NCBI RefSeq assembly: GCF_002835665.1 | Contig: NZ_PIZV01000037.1 | Coordinates: 52,656-116,655 of the forward strand | Length of the DNA: 64,000 bases | Direction: 5' to 3' | Origin: Chryseobacterium sp. PMSZPI | Lineage (GTDB): Bacteria > Bacteroidota > Bacteroidia > Flavobacteriales > Weeksellaceae | Shown here: in pieces, positions 16,415 to 25,750 of the stretch | Layout of the letters: each line of letters begins with the position of its first letter | Position numbering within the stretch: the first letter of the stretch is position 1 | Position numbers and translations under genes: made by a program | Notes under the pieces: model-generated | Told to the model about the DNA's origin: nothing | Seen by the model: only the letters and a program-made list of their open reading frames with translations | The model's database searches: none

Positions 16415-19270
16415 TTAATCTCTGTTTTTTACAAGAATCCAACCTGTGTATTTTATTGGAGTTTTTTCTTTATTTGGCTCATTCCAATTAATATGGTACC
16501 AATATGTCCCGGTTTCAAGTTTTTTATCAAAGTGCCTTCCGTCCCACTTGTAATTATTGAATTTATTTCCGGTAAATACTTTATTACCATATCTATCGTA
16601 TACCACAAAAGAAAGGTTTTCTTTATATCCTAACTCGCTGTAATCTATATAATCATTTACATTATCTCCGTTAGGAGTGATAGCGTTCACCAAATTAGGC
16701 ACTGTAACTTCTACGCCAATCGGATTACAATCGTAAAAATCTTTTACATAGAATTTATGTTGGCCTCTCGTTAAGCCTGTAAAGACATTAGAATCTTGCC
16801 AATTAGCCGTTCCGTCTACAGCATATTTGTATGGTGTTTTACCTCCGGCAGCAATTACTGTAGCAGTATTGTTGCTGATTTCAATTTTTTCAATGACAGG
16901 ATCTTCTACTTTTTTAACTTTAACGGTCTGCTTCAGGAAGCATCCGTTTTTACCAAGAATCACAAAATATTCACCTACACCTACATTTCTGATTCCGGAA
17001 GTCTTTGCTCCGGTATTCCATTCATAAGAATCATATCCTGAGCCTGCATCCAGATCCGTTTTAGCATCCATGCAGATATACTGATCTACCAAAATCGGAG
17101 ATTTTCTAATAGGCAATGGTACCAATTCTATTTTGGCATTGGCGGTACAGCCTTCAGTAGTTGTTACTTTTACATAAACAGTTCCTCCTGTTGATGGAAA
17201 GTTTTTAGGAGTTGTTATTTCATTGACTCCCATACTCAAGTCGTTTAAAGTACGGTAGTATTTTTTCACCACGGAAGCATAGTCGGTCACATTTGCCGTT
17301 GTAAGATCAAAATACGCATAAGGATCAACATCATACCAACACGCGTTGATCTTAGCATCTTTTATTGTGAAAGGAACTACGGTAAGTTCTAAGGTTACCT
17401 GTTCACAATCTGTAAAGTCAGGGTTATTACCACAGAATTTATATACGATCTTATCCGGACCCAGATACCCCGGATTAGGGTTGTAAGTGATTGATCCGTT
17501 CGCATTTATGGTTGCTGTTCCTTTAGTAGGAGGTGTGATGATCGTTACTGTGCTTGGAACCGGAGTTTGTGTTGAAGAGGTAAATGCCGGTGTAATTATT
17601 TTCGTAGAACATGCATTAAGTTTTTGTGTTGTCAATTTTAAGCATGTTTGTACTTTGTAAATAGGAGTGGTCACAGGAGGACATGTTCCCATTGTTACTT
17701 TTACTGTATAGTTTCCGGATTGTGTAGGTGTATAGGTGTTGGATGTTGCTCCTGAAATAGCTACTCCGTCGCGGAACCATTGGTAAGTTTCATAGCCGTC
17801 ATTTAATTCAAGGATGATTCCCGGAACGCATTCCCCAGTTTGTTTGGCAATAACGGGAATAGAAGAAAATCCTGCAAAATAGCCGCCATAACCTACAGCG
17901 CCACTTCCTCCCGCAATACCGGCAGTAACAGCTTTTGTAGAGGTAACAGTCACATTACCTGTTATATTGGGAACGGAATAAGAGACCCATGCTGTAGTTC
18001 CTGTAACAGGATAAGGCCCTTGTGTAGTCGGAAGCGGAGCTCCATTTACATTAATAGTGGCTCCGGTTTCTGTAAGGATATTTAATTTTACATTTTTAGT
18101 TCCGCTGGAAAAAGTTTCAGGAAGATCATTGATAAAACCGATTTCATCAATTTTTCTTGGTAGGAAACAGTTCAATGGGGGAATATAATTATATCCCTCT
18201 GTTGCTGTATAATTACTAATCCCTGCTAAAAGCTGATATACATAGGCATTTTTTGATGTCTTGATATACATATTATAATGCCCGCTTCCCTGATCGATAT
18301 ATTTGTTGACAAATGTACCATTTGGCCCTTCGTTAATACGAACCCATTGTCCTTCATTAAGTGTAGCGATTGGAGTAGTTCCGTCGTTAACATATACTTG
18401 GGTATTATTTTCTGTTGCAATCACCAATGCATCTTCATCTCCATCGGTAATACCTCCGTTTCCTTTTACAAGAACAAACTCATTTCCCAGTCTGTCTGTA
18501 GGCACAGATTGATCCATCACAATATCCGTTCCGTCACTTCCTTTGGCTGTAGGTAAAGCAAATTGACCATTGAAGTTTCCGTTAGTAACAGATATGGGTT
18601 TGTCTGATTCTATTTTGGCACCAATGAATCCACTGGCATTATTACCTAAATTTTGAAGTCCTTCAATGATATAAGCTTTACCTTTGTTGAGGGTAATATT
18701 CATTGTAGGGATTGTGGTTCCGGTGGTTCCGTTAGAAAACTGAACGCCGGGATTATAACCTGAAACCGTTATATGTGTATTATCTTCTGTGGCAAGAATT
18801 CCGGTTGTGAAATTTAAATAGCTGATATTTTGTCCTGTCATTGGAGAAGCTGCAGCATAGAATTTCTTTCCAATGCCGGCTTTACCTTTAGAAGTTAATA
18901 TCTCTCCGTGGCTTGTCACACTGAATCTAAATGTTACAAAATAAGGTTTTTCACCTTTAGTATAAAGTCCTTTACCAACTGTTGCAAATTTTTCAGCCGG
19001 TGTAGTGGTGATCATTTTGGCCGTTTCAATTGCGTAGGTTTGTGGATTACCCTTACTGATGGTAACCGTTCCTAAAAGTGCATTGTCACTATATATCTCT
19101 ACAGGAAAAGGAATTGTGGAATCTGTAGAAAAATATAAAGCTTGTTTAGGGCTATTTAAAACTGATGAATTAGCAGCCATTGGAGCGAACCAGTGCTCGG
19201 TATCCCTTTGAGCAAAGAGGGTATTAATTGTCAAAAAAATTAATACCAAACTGAGTAGAAATCTTTTCAT
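16415..19270 (-). CDS. Giant T9SS type B secreted protein 3
   Basis: 951 residues with signal peptide MKRFLLSLVLIFLTINTLFA. Same order of regions as copy 2: an IgGFc-binding-like N-terminus (RDTEHWFAPMAANS), an Ig-like segment (YQWFRDGVAISGATSNTY), a cadherin-like repeat (VYKFCGNNPDFTDCEQV), and a T9SS type B C-terminal domain (ITPNGDNVNDYIDYSE, FVVYDRYGNKVF). The start at 19270 is preferred over an ATG at 19321 because the -7 box lies at 19293-19300. No hairpin separates it from the gene upstream, so readthrough is possible. Probably a surface adhesin; ligand unknown. Confidence 0.88.
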   Translation of the reverse strand: MKRFLLSLVLIFLTINTLFAQRDTEHWFAPMAANSSVLNSPKQALYFSTDSTIPFPVEIYSDNALLGTVTISKGNPQTYAIETAKMITTTPAEKFATVGKGLYTKGEKPYFVTFRFSVTSHGEILTSKGKAGIGKKFYAAASPMTGQNISYLNFTTGILATEDNTHITVSGYNPGVQFSNGTTGTTIPTMNITLNKGKAYIIEGLQNLGNNASGFIGAKIESDKPISVTNGNFNGQFALPTAKGSDGTDIVMDQSVPTDRLGNEFVLVKGNGGITDGDEDALVIATENNTQVYVNDGTTPIATLNEGQWVRINEGPNGTFVNKYIDQGSGHYNMYIKTSKNAYVYQLLAGISNYTATEGYNYIPPLNCFLPRKIDEIGFINDLPETFSSGTKNVKLNILTETGATINVNGAPLPTTQGPYPVTGTTAWVSYSVPNITGNVTVTSTKAVTAGIAGGSGAVGYGGYFAGFSSIPVIAKQTGECVPGIILELNDGYETYQWFRDGVAISGATSNTYTPTQSGNYTVKVTMGTCPPVTTPIYKVQTCLKLTTQKLNACSTKIITPAFTSSTQTPVPSTVTIITPPTKGTATINANGSITYNPNPGYLGPDKIVYKFCGNNPDFTDCEQVTLELTVVPFTIKDAKINACWYDVDPYAYFDLTTANVTDYASVVKKYYRTLNDLSMGVNEITTPKNFPSTGGTVYVKVTTTEGCTANAKIELVPLPIRKSPILVDQYICMDAKTDLDAGSGYDSYEWNTGAKTSGIRNVGVGEYFVILGKNGCFLKQTVKVKKVEDPVIEKIEISNNTATVIAAGGKTPYKYAVDGTANWQDSNVFTGLTRGQHKFYVKDFYDCNPIGVEVTVPNLVNAITPNGDNVNDYIDYSELGYKENLSFVVYDRYGNKVFTGNKFNNYKWDGRHFDKKLETGTYWYHINWNEPNKEKTPIKYTGWILVKNRD

Positions 19271-19292
19271 ACGTAAGGAATTAGGATTTCTA

Positions 19293-19300
19293 CAAAAATA
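19293..19300 (-). promoter_or_regulatory. -7 box of adhesin-like gene 3
   Basis: Reads TATTTTTG on the minus strand, 23 nt upstream of the start, the same spacing as in gene 2. Confidence 0.5.
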
Positions 19301-19349
19301 GGCTAAAAAAACAAATATCATTAAAAAAAAACAAATAAATGGAAAGAAG

Positions 19350-22300
19350 TTATTCTCTGTTCTTAATTAAAAGCCATCCTGAGTGCGAAACTGGTAATTG
19401 AGTGTCTGGCTCAATCCATCGTATTACATACCAATAAGTTCCTGTCGGAAGGCTTCTTCCACTAGCTTTTCCATCCCAGATATAGTTTTTATCTGAAGAC
19501 TTATACACTTGTACACCATATCGGTCTGCTACTTCTATGACAACATTTTGCTTTATTCTTAATTCGGAATAGTTGAGTACATCATTAATGCCGTCTCCGT
19601 TGGGTGTAATGGTATTGATAAGGTTAATGATTAAAAACTCCTTAATCACAGGGCGGCATCCATCTGATCCCAATACATATGCAGTATGTATTCCCCTGGA
19701 TAATCCTGTGAAAATGTTTGAGGTTTGATAATTAATACCATCCAAGGAATATTGGTAAGGAGCAGTTCCTCCGGTTACATACACTGTTGCAGTAGATCCT
19801 GTAACATCTATTCTTGTAATGGTAGGAGCTTGTGCAGGGGTTACATTTACATATTGACGATATTTACATCCATTGAAGCCCAGATCTACATAATAGGTTC
19901 CTGCTCCTACGGTAACGGTTTGAGTATTTGCTCCGGTACTCCATGAATAAGATGAGAAGCCTGGACCAGCATCTAAAACGACTTTTTCAGTTGAACAAAT
20001 AACCTGATCGTGAAGTGTATTGGTCTTTTTAGGTGACTTAATAGCCAGAGTTAAAGTTCCTATGTTAGGACAATCATTGCTGCTTTGAAATCTTATGTAG
20101 AAAGTTTTTGTCCCGATAATCGTTTGTGATGCAGGGATAGGATTGATGCCGGCTTGTGCATCGGTTAAAGATATATAGAACGACAGTATTACACTTGGAT
20201 CATTAGTGAAGAAAGGTTTATAATCATTTAAATTGGCGATCTCCGAACCATTAAGATCATTATCACAAATATCAGCTTTCGCAGAATCTGTTATTAAAGG
20301 TGTTTTGTTGCCAATTGTAAAGTTGATTTGTCCTAAAGCCGGAGGACAGTCCCCTGAATTTGGAGATACTCTTACATATACCGTTGTATTGGTTGTAAAA
20401 GTCCAGTTTGTTGTAAGAGTATTATTATTTCCTGCTGCAGCATCAGCTTGGCTAAGGTAATATTTTACAGTAAAGTTGACCGGAGAATTTACAATTTGTG
20501 GCGTTACGTTGTTGAAATTCACATTTACTATTCCATCAAAATTATCATCACAAATACTGGCATTGAAATTACTGGTATTGATATTGGGAGTAGGGAATAG
20601 TGTTAGAGCGATAGCTGCCGTTTGTGAGCATCCGTATACTGATGTCACATTAGCATACACAGTACCTGAAGGCCCGGAATAGGAGCTGGCATTAGCAATT
20701 GGTCCTGTTAAATTTGGATTAGCAAAATATGTTATTGTGGTTCCGGTGTCCGAGGTTACATTAGCGGTAGTTAAATCAAATATCCCATACCCATTGTTTG
20801 CAGAACATGATGATAAAGACGCATTTTGAGTCTGGAGCACGTGAGTATTTATATTGATTTTAAAATATTCAAATGCAGCCGGATTTCCATTCCCTTGAAT
20901 ATAATAGGTAAATGTATCAGAAATATTAGCAGTAAGTCCTGGGTTTGGTGTATAAGTGATTTGCCCTGTTGTTGGGTTTATTGAAACACTTCCTTGAGTT
21001 GGAGGTACAATAATACTGGTAGAAGTAGGAACAATCGTTTGACTTGAATTGGTAAATACCGGATTTATTACTTTTGTTCCACATGATCCTATATCATAAG
21101 TTGTCGTTGTGATTGGTGGACACAGAGTATATTCATATTCTGAAGTATATCTTGATTCACAATTGTTTTTGGTAATATAACAAGTATAAGTTCCCGGCCC
21201 ATATAATTCCGGATTAATAGAATATGAAGTTGCGCCCGGAATTAAAGTACCATTGAAATACCATTGATAAGCATCATAATCATTATCTACCTGAAGAAGA
21301 ACTCCTGCATAACAATCTCCTGTTTTAGTGATGGCCGGAACCGAAGAGAATCCTGCAAAATATCCTCCGTATCCTACAGCTCCGCTTCCTGCTGCAATTC
21401 CCGCTGTAACCGGTTTAGTGGAATTTACCGTAATATTTCCGGTTACTCCTGATATAGAATAAGTAACCCAATTGGGGTTTCCATTTACGGGAGCTGCTCC
21501 TGTAATTGTATTTCCATTAACGGTTACTACGGCTCCTGTTTGTGTAATGATATTAAGTTTAGTATCATAAGAAGTATTCCCTATTTTGTTGATATATCCT
21601 ATTTCGTCAATTGCTTTAGGTAAAAAACAACTCAATGGTGGGATAAAATTCATTCCACCAGTCTGATAAACCGTATTTCCGGAAGCCCCGGCGAGAAGCT
21701 GATACACATAAACATTTTTATTGGTGGAAATGTTCATATTATAATTTCCGTTACCATGGTTGATATAGCTTGTTGCTTCAATCATATAGTAGTCTCCCGC
21801 ATTGAGGTTAACACCAGACACAGGATTTCCATTCACATTCAAGGTAGTCCCATTTTCTGTTGCAATGAGTAAAGCTTTTTCCATTCCTACAGTGTTAGGG
21901 CCGTTTCCTTTTACCATTACAAAATCTTTTCCCAATCTGTCTGTAGGTACAGCTTGATCCATCAATATATCTACGTTACTGCTATTTTGTGTGGTATAAA
22001 GGCCATTGAAGTTTCCATTGGTTACTGATACCGGTTTGTTGGCAACAAGTTTTGCCCCTAGTAGACCTCTTCTGTTATTTACCCCACCCATATTACTATT
22101 TACATCAAGGATATAGGATTTTCCTTTGTTAATGGTAAATGTTCTGGTTGCCATTATGCTACCGTCAGCGAAAATAATATTGGGATTATATCCTGATACC
22201 GTTACGGTGGTATTATCTTCAGTAGCTGTCACTCCTACAGTAGAGTTTACATAGTCTTTTGGGGAAGTCGTAGGAGCGGTTCCTATGAAAAAAGTTTTTC

Positions 22301-22697
22301 CAACTCCGGCCATTCCTTTTGAAGTAATAATTTCGGCTTGTTGAGGAACTGAAAATCTGAAGTTGGCGAAGAATTTTTTAGAGCCTTTTGCATGCAGCCC
22401 CATTGTATTTGAAGTAAATAAGTTGCCTAAAGTGGAGGCAATCATATAATTGCTCGGAATGATAAGTTCTACAGGATTTCCTTTACTTACCTGTATAGTA
22501 GAAAACACAGCGTTATTATTAGACACCTGTACGGAAAACGGAGTAGTTTCGTTAGTGGACAAATATAGATAACATTGCGGAGGAGTATTGCCTTGAAGAG
22601 AGCTTGCAGACATTGGAGCAAACCAATGTTCAGTATCTAATTGTGCGTTAGCCAACAGGCCAATAAAAGTACAAAAAATCAGTAGAATTTTTTTCAT
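19350..22697 (-). CDS. Giant T9SS type B secreted protein 4
   Basis: 1115 residues with a signal peptide ending LLANAQ. The IgGFc-binding-like N-terminal region contains DTEHWFAPMSASS, VTATEDNTTVTVSGY and VTNGNFNGLY. An Ig-like segment (YQWYFNGTLIPGATSYSI), a cadherin-like repeat, and two repeats with CDDNFDGIVNV and CDNDLNGSEIANL follow. The T9SS type B C-terminal domain has ITPNGDGINDVLNYSE and ADRYGVQVYK. Domain order matches copy 1. No terminator is obvious in the 79 nt before gene 3. Export by T9SS follows from the C-terminal domain; the binding target is unknown. Confidence 0.88.
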   Translation of the reverse strand: MKKILLIFCTFIGLLANAQLDTEHWFAPMSASSLQGNTPPQCYLYLSTNETTPFSVQVSNNNAVFSTIQVSKGNPVELIIPSNYMIASTLGNLFTSNTMGLHAKGSKKFFANFRFSVPQQAEIITSKGMAGVGKTFFIGTAPTTSPKDYVNSTVGVTATEDNTTVTVSGYNPNIIFADGSIMATRTFTINKGKSYILDVNSNMGGVNNRRGLLGAKLVANKPVSVTNGNFNGLYTTQNSSNVDILMDQAVPTDRLGKDFVMVKGNGPNTVGMEKALLIATENGTTLNVNGNPVSGVNLNAGDYYMIEATSYINHGNGNYNMNISTNKNVYVYQLLAGASGNTVYQTGGMNFIPPLSCFLPKAIDEIGYINKIGNTSYDTKLNIITQTGAVVTVNGNTITGAAPVNGNPNWVTYSISGVTGNITVNSTKPVTAGIAAGSGAVGYGGYFAGFSSVPAITKTGDCYAGVLLQVDNDYDAYQWYFNGTLIPGATSYSINPELYGPGTYTCYITKNNCESRYTSEYEYTLCPPITTTTYDIGSCGTKVINPVFTNSSQTIVPTSTSIIVPPTQGSVSINPTTGQITYTPNPGLTANISDTFTYYIQGNGNPAAFEYFKININTHVLQTQNASLSSCSANNGYGIFDLTTANVTSDTGTTITYFANPNLTGPIANASSYSGPSGTVYANVTSVYGCSQTAAIALTLFPTPNINTSNFNASICDDNFDGIVNVNFNNVTPQIVNSPVNFTVKYYLSQADAAAGNNNTLTTNWTFTTNTTVYVRVSPNSGDCPPALGQINFTIGNKTPLITDSAKADICDNDLNGSEIANLNDYKPFFTNDPSVILSFYISLTDAQAGINPIPASQTIIGTKTFYIRFQSSNDCPNIGTLTLAIKSPKKTNTLHDQVICSTEKVVLDAGPGFSSYSWSTGANTQTVTVGAGTYYVDLGFNGCKYRQYVNVTPAQAPTITRIDVTGSTATVYVTGGTAPYQYSLDGINYQTSNIFTGLSRGIHTAYVLGSDGCRPVIKEFLIINLINTITPNGDGINDVLNYSELRIKQNVVIEVADRYGVQVYKSSDKNYIWDGKASGRSLPTGTYWYVIRWIEPDTQLPVSHSGWLLIKNRE

Positions 22698-22715
22698 GCG
22701 TTGTTATAAGGGCCG

Positions 22716-22723
22716 CAAAAATA
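22716..22723 (-). promoter_or_regulatory. -7 box of adhesin-like gene 4
   Basis: Reads TATTTTTG on the minus strand, 19 nt upstream of the start. Confidence 0.5.
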
Positions 22724-22825
22724 AGTATTAATATCTTAGTTTTTTAATGAAAAAATTCTGCGAATGTGTATTTATTGATTAATTAAAGTTCATTTCATGT
22801 TGTGTTCATATTCATAGACTCCCAT

Positions 22826-22862
22826 AAAAAAAATCCCGATGAGTTTCATCGGGATTTTTTTA
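22826..22862 (-). terminator. tsf terminator
   Basis: AAAATCCCGATGA and TCATCGGGATTTT form a 13-bp stem with a 4-nt loop and T-run, 17 nt after the tsf stop. Confidence 0.9.
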
Positions 22863-22878
22863 TTTTTTGAAAGAATGA

Positions 22879-23706
22879 TTAAGCTAAGCTTACTCTTACA
22901 AATCCTGTTACTTTTAGGTCTCCGTTTACAGACTTTACGTAGTCAGCTACAGATACGTTAGGATCTTTAATGAAAGATTGGTGTACCAATGTATTGTCTT
23001 TGTAGAATCTTTGCATTTTACCTTTAAGGATATTGTCGATAATGTTTTCCGGCTTACCTTCTTTGATAAGTAGTTCTCTTTCGATCTCTAATTCTTTATC
23101 AATAGTGTCCTGAGAAACCTGAGTTTCATCCAGTGCGATTGGGTTCATCGCAGCAACCTGCATAGAAACAGCTTTAGCAGCTTCGTCAGCTCCATCTACT
23201 TTAGCAGAAAGTGAAGTGATTGCAGCGATTTTGTTTCCAGCGTGGATGTAAGCTCCTAAGAAAGCTCCTTGGATTCTTTCGAAAGATCCGATTTCGATTT
23301 TTTCACCGATAACTCCTGTTTGCTCTACTAATTTTTCAGCAACAGTGATTCCGTGGAAATCTGTAGCTAAAAGTTCTTCTTTAGTAGCTGCAGTGATTGC
23401 CATTTCAGCTAATTCGTAAGCAAGCTCAATGAAAGCTTCGTTTTTAGCAACAAAGTCAGTTTCGCAGTTTAAAGAAATAACAGCACCTAAAGTGTTGTCT
23501 TCGTTTACTCTTGCGATTACAGCACCTTCAGTAGATTCTCTGTCAGCTCTGTTAGCAGCAACTTTTTGTCCTTTTTTTCTAAGGATATCTACCGCTTTTT
23601 CGAAGTCTCCTTCAGCTTCAACTAGAGCTTTTTTGCAGTCCATCATACCTGCACCTGTTTGGTTTCTTAATTTAGCTACGTCTGCAGCAACTGGTGTATA
23701 AGACAT
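22879..23706 (-). CDS. tsf: Elongation factor Ts
   Basis: 275 residues. The N-terminal domain has VAKLRNQTGAGMMDCKKAL and DFEKAVDILRKKG, and the core has LNCETDFVAKNEAF. EF-Ts is the nucleotide-exchange factor for EF-Tu. In most bacteria it follows rpsB directly. Here it is monocistronic, on the opposite strand about 17 kb from rpsB, with its own promoter (-7 box 23767-23774) and terminator. See the finding on a possible inversion. Confidence 0.97.
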   Translation of the reverse strand: MSYTPVAADVAKLRNQTGAGMMDCKKALVEAEGDFEKAVDILRKKGQKVAANRADRESTEGAVIARVNEDNTLGAVISLNCETDFVAKNEAFIELAYELAEMAITAATKEELLATDFHGITVAEKLVEQTGVIGEKIEIGSFERIQGAFLGAYIHAGNKIAAITSLSAKVDGADEAAKAVSMQVAAMNPIALDETQVSQDTIDKELEIERELLIKEGKPENIIDNILKGKMQRFYKDNTLVHQSFIKDPNVSVADYVKSVNGDLKVTGFVRVSLA

Positions 23707-23766
23707 AATATCTATTATTTTTTATTTAAGATTAGTATTAATTTTTAGCTTAATTTTAGAGCAGTG

Positions 23767-23774
23767 CAAAGATA
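23767..23774 (-). promoter_or_regulatory. -7 box of tsf
   Basis: Reads TATCTTTG on the minus strand, giving a leader of about 55 nt. Confidence 0.5.
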
Positions 23775-23849
23775 ATGATTTTAATGATAAACTAAAAAAT
23801 GACTTTTCACGTTATTAATATATTTAATACTATTTTAAAGATTTGATGA

Positions 23850-24611
23850 ATGAAAAAAATCTTCCTTCTTCTATTTGTATGTATTTTTTCTCTTGGTTTT
23901 TCTCAAAAAAAGAAAAAATCAAAATCGAAGGCTGTTGTAGAAAAAGAAACGGTAATTATCTATACAGAACAGGAAGCTGAAACTTCAAAAGAGGCTAGAG
24001 TTATCGCAGGATTTATTAAGCAGAACCCGGGACATGCCAAAACAGATCACTTCAAAAAAAGATTAATGGAGATTATTATGGCAGATAATTCTCCCGAAGC
24101 CAAACCTACAATTAAGCCAATCAGTAAAGAAAAAATTGAAAATATCGTTAAAAATAACGAACTGAATAGTGGTAAAGTAATAGCAGCAAATAAAACTGCA
24201 ACTACCAATAATAAGAATGCGGATAAAATAAATGATGCAATCAACGCTTTAAAAGAGGAGAGAAGAACAACCTACGCTTCTACAGGATCGACGAAAAGTG
24301 CCGGAACATCTGCTGCTTCTGAGCCTAGCGAAGACAATAAAAGAAGAGCGGCTATGCTTACCCATCTTTTTAGTACTGATATTAACAAAAATGAAGCGTA
24401 TGTTAATATTAAAAACAGGTCAAACTGTAATCTGATTGTAAAAATTAATGGTAAAAAGTATTATAATTTAAGTGTTCCCGCAAAAGGGGAAAATTTTATT
24501 TTGATAGATAAAGGCGAGTATGTGCTGACAACGATGGTATGTGATGCAAAATATTCCTCATTAAAGAAAATTACTCAGGATATTGAAATTGCCCTCAATA
24601 TTGCTGATTAA
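23850..24611 (+). CDS. Secreted protein, family member D
   Basis: 253 residues with a signal peptide ending LGFSQ, followed by a lysine-rich patch. An N-terminal motif GFIKQNPGHAKTDHFKKRL corresponds to the HPDDP repeat of members B and C. The C-terminal family domain has NRSNCNLIVKINGKKYY, VPAKGENFILIDKGEY and TMVCDAKYSSLKK. It is the only member outside the minus-strand block and lies in the opposite orientation, divergent from tsf. Followed by a bidirectional terminator. Function unknown. Confidence 0.75.
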   Translation: MKKIFLLLFVCIFSLGFSQKKKKSKSKAVVEKETVIIYTEQEAETSKEARVIAGFIKQNPGHAKTDHFKKRLMEIIMADNSPEAKPTIKPISKEKIENIVKNNELNSGKVIAANKTATTNNKNADKINDAINALKEERRTTYASTGSTKSAGTSAASEPSEDNKRRAAMLTHLFSTDINKNEAYVNIKNRSNCNLIVKINGKKYYNLSVPAKGENFILIDKGEYVLTTMVCDAKYSSLKKITQDIEIALNIAD

Positions 24612-24630
24612 AATAGAAGAAAACTGAAGT

Positions 24631-24664
24631 AAAAAAGGCTGTCCTTAAAATGGACAGCCTTTTT
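24631..24664. terminator. Bidirectional terminator after family member D
   Basis: AAAAGGCTGTCC and GGACAGCCTTTT form a 12-bp stem with A and T runs on both sides. It also directly follows the stop of the small minus-strand gene at 24666. Confidence 0.9.
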
Positions 24665-24665
24665 A

Positions 24666-24767
24666 TTATTTCTTGCTTTCAGCTTTGTTTTTCCAAAATT
24701 CTACTTGCTGTTTCAGCTCTTTGATACGTTCTTCGTATTGCTCAATTAATTTCTCAGAATAATTCAT
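24666..24767 (-). CDS. Small 33-residue coiled-coil protein
   Basis: A 33-residue frame starting MNYSEKLIEQYEERIKELK and ending in a Lys-rich tail. The whole peptide is a charged amphipathic helix with heptad-like Leu/Ile/Val spacing and one Trp. Its stop sits 1-2 nt from a bidirectional terminator, as expected for a real convergent gene. No TAnnTTTG box was seen upstream. Function unknown; it could act by pairing with another helical protein. Confidence 0.5.
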   Translation of the reverse strand: MNYSEKLIEQYEERIKELKQQVEFWKNKAESKK

Positions 24768-24876
24768 TATGTTTAGAAAAATTATTTATATTTAATCATC
24801 AAAAGAACATCAGAAATTTTGGGAATGGGAATTCCAAAAGGACAAAATAAGCTTAACAGTAAATTTATTAAAAAAC

Positions 24877-25704
24877 ATGAATGATCGGATTAAAGTCCAC
24901 ACCCCCTGTCCTGAAAGTTGGGAAGATATGCAACATTCTGTTGAAGGAAAATTTTGTGAAAAATGTTCTAAATCTGTTATAGATTTTACAGATAAAACAG
25001 AAGAGCAAATTCAGGATATCTTAAAAAAAGCTAATGGAAAAGAAATCTGCGGAAGAATTTCAACAAGATCACTAGCATTAGCCGCTACAGGAATTATCTT
25101 AATCACAAATCTTACTTTTACTAAGGCTCAAACTCAAAGTACTGTTGGAATTGCTATTGAACAAAAATCAACAGATGTTACCAAAGTATCGGGAAAACTT
25201 ATTTTTAAACTAACAAAAAAAGAGATTCCCAATGCTGAAGTTTTCTTTATCAATAGATCAAAGTATATTAAAACAATCACAGATGAAAATGGAAATTTTG
25301 CCTTAGAGATACCCAATGAGTTAATTAATAGGAAGAACGTTTTATACTTTGATTTTGAAAAATTAAATAGTGAAACGTATAAAAATCCTAATAGAAAAAC
25401 TACCACTTTAGTAAATGGTGACATTTATGAAAATACTTCAATTATTTTTTCTAAAAATGAACCAATCAACGGAAAAGAATTTCGGATTGATTCTCAGCAT
25501 TCATATCTAGGAGGTATAGCTATTATGCCGGAAAGACCTCCGGATTATTATTACTTCAATGGGAAAAGTGTTAGTGAGAAAAAATTTGATCAACTAAAAA
25601 AAGAAAACCCGGATTATCAGTATTTCTTTTTCAAAGACAAAGAAGCTGAAATTATTTCCAGAAAAGGGTATTTGGCTAGTTTACAACTGCTATATTCAAA
25701 TTAA
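24877..25704 (+). CDS. Membrane-anchored protein with Cys motif and CarboxypepD_reg-like domain
   Basis: 275 residues. The N-terminal cytoplasmic part has a cysteine pattern (Cys11, Cys27, Cys30, Cys58; PCPESWEDM, GKFCEKCSKSVIDFT) that I recognise from several Bacteroidota membrane proteins. One membrane segment follows at about 64-85, then an exported CarboxypepD_reg-like domain (KVSGKLIF, TITDENGNFALEIP). The C-terminal part, from about 190, is not recognised. The Cys module may bind metal, which is unproven. It ends at a bidirectional terminator shared with accA. Confidence 0.75.
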   Translation: MNDRIKVHTPCPESWEDMQHSVEGKFCEKCSKSVIDFTDKTEEQIQDILKKANGKEICGRISTRSLALAATGIILITNLTFTKAQTQSTVGIAIEQKSTDVTKVSGKLIFKLTKKEIPNAEVFFINRSKYIKTITDENGNFALEIPNELINRKNVLYFDFEKLNSETYKNPNRKTTTLVNGDIYENTSIIFSKNEPINGKEFRIDSQHSYLGGIAIMPERPPDYYYFNGKSVSEKKFDQLKKENPDYQYFFFKDKEAEIISRKGYLASLQLLYSN

Positions 25705-25711
25705 AAGTTTA

Positions 25712-25746
25712 AAAAAAGGTTAAGAAATTTTTCTTAACCTTTTTAT
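25712..25746. terminator. Bidirectional terminator between the gene at 24877 and accA
   Basis: AAAAGGTTAAGAAA and TTTCTTAACCTTTT form a 14-bp stem. It serves the plus gene ending at 25704 and accA ending at 25751. Confidence 0.9.
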
Positions 25747-25750
25747 TTTT

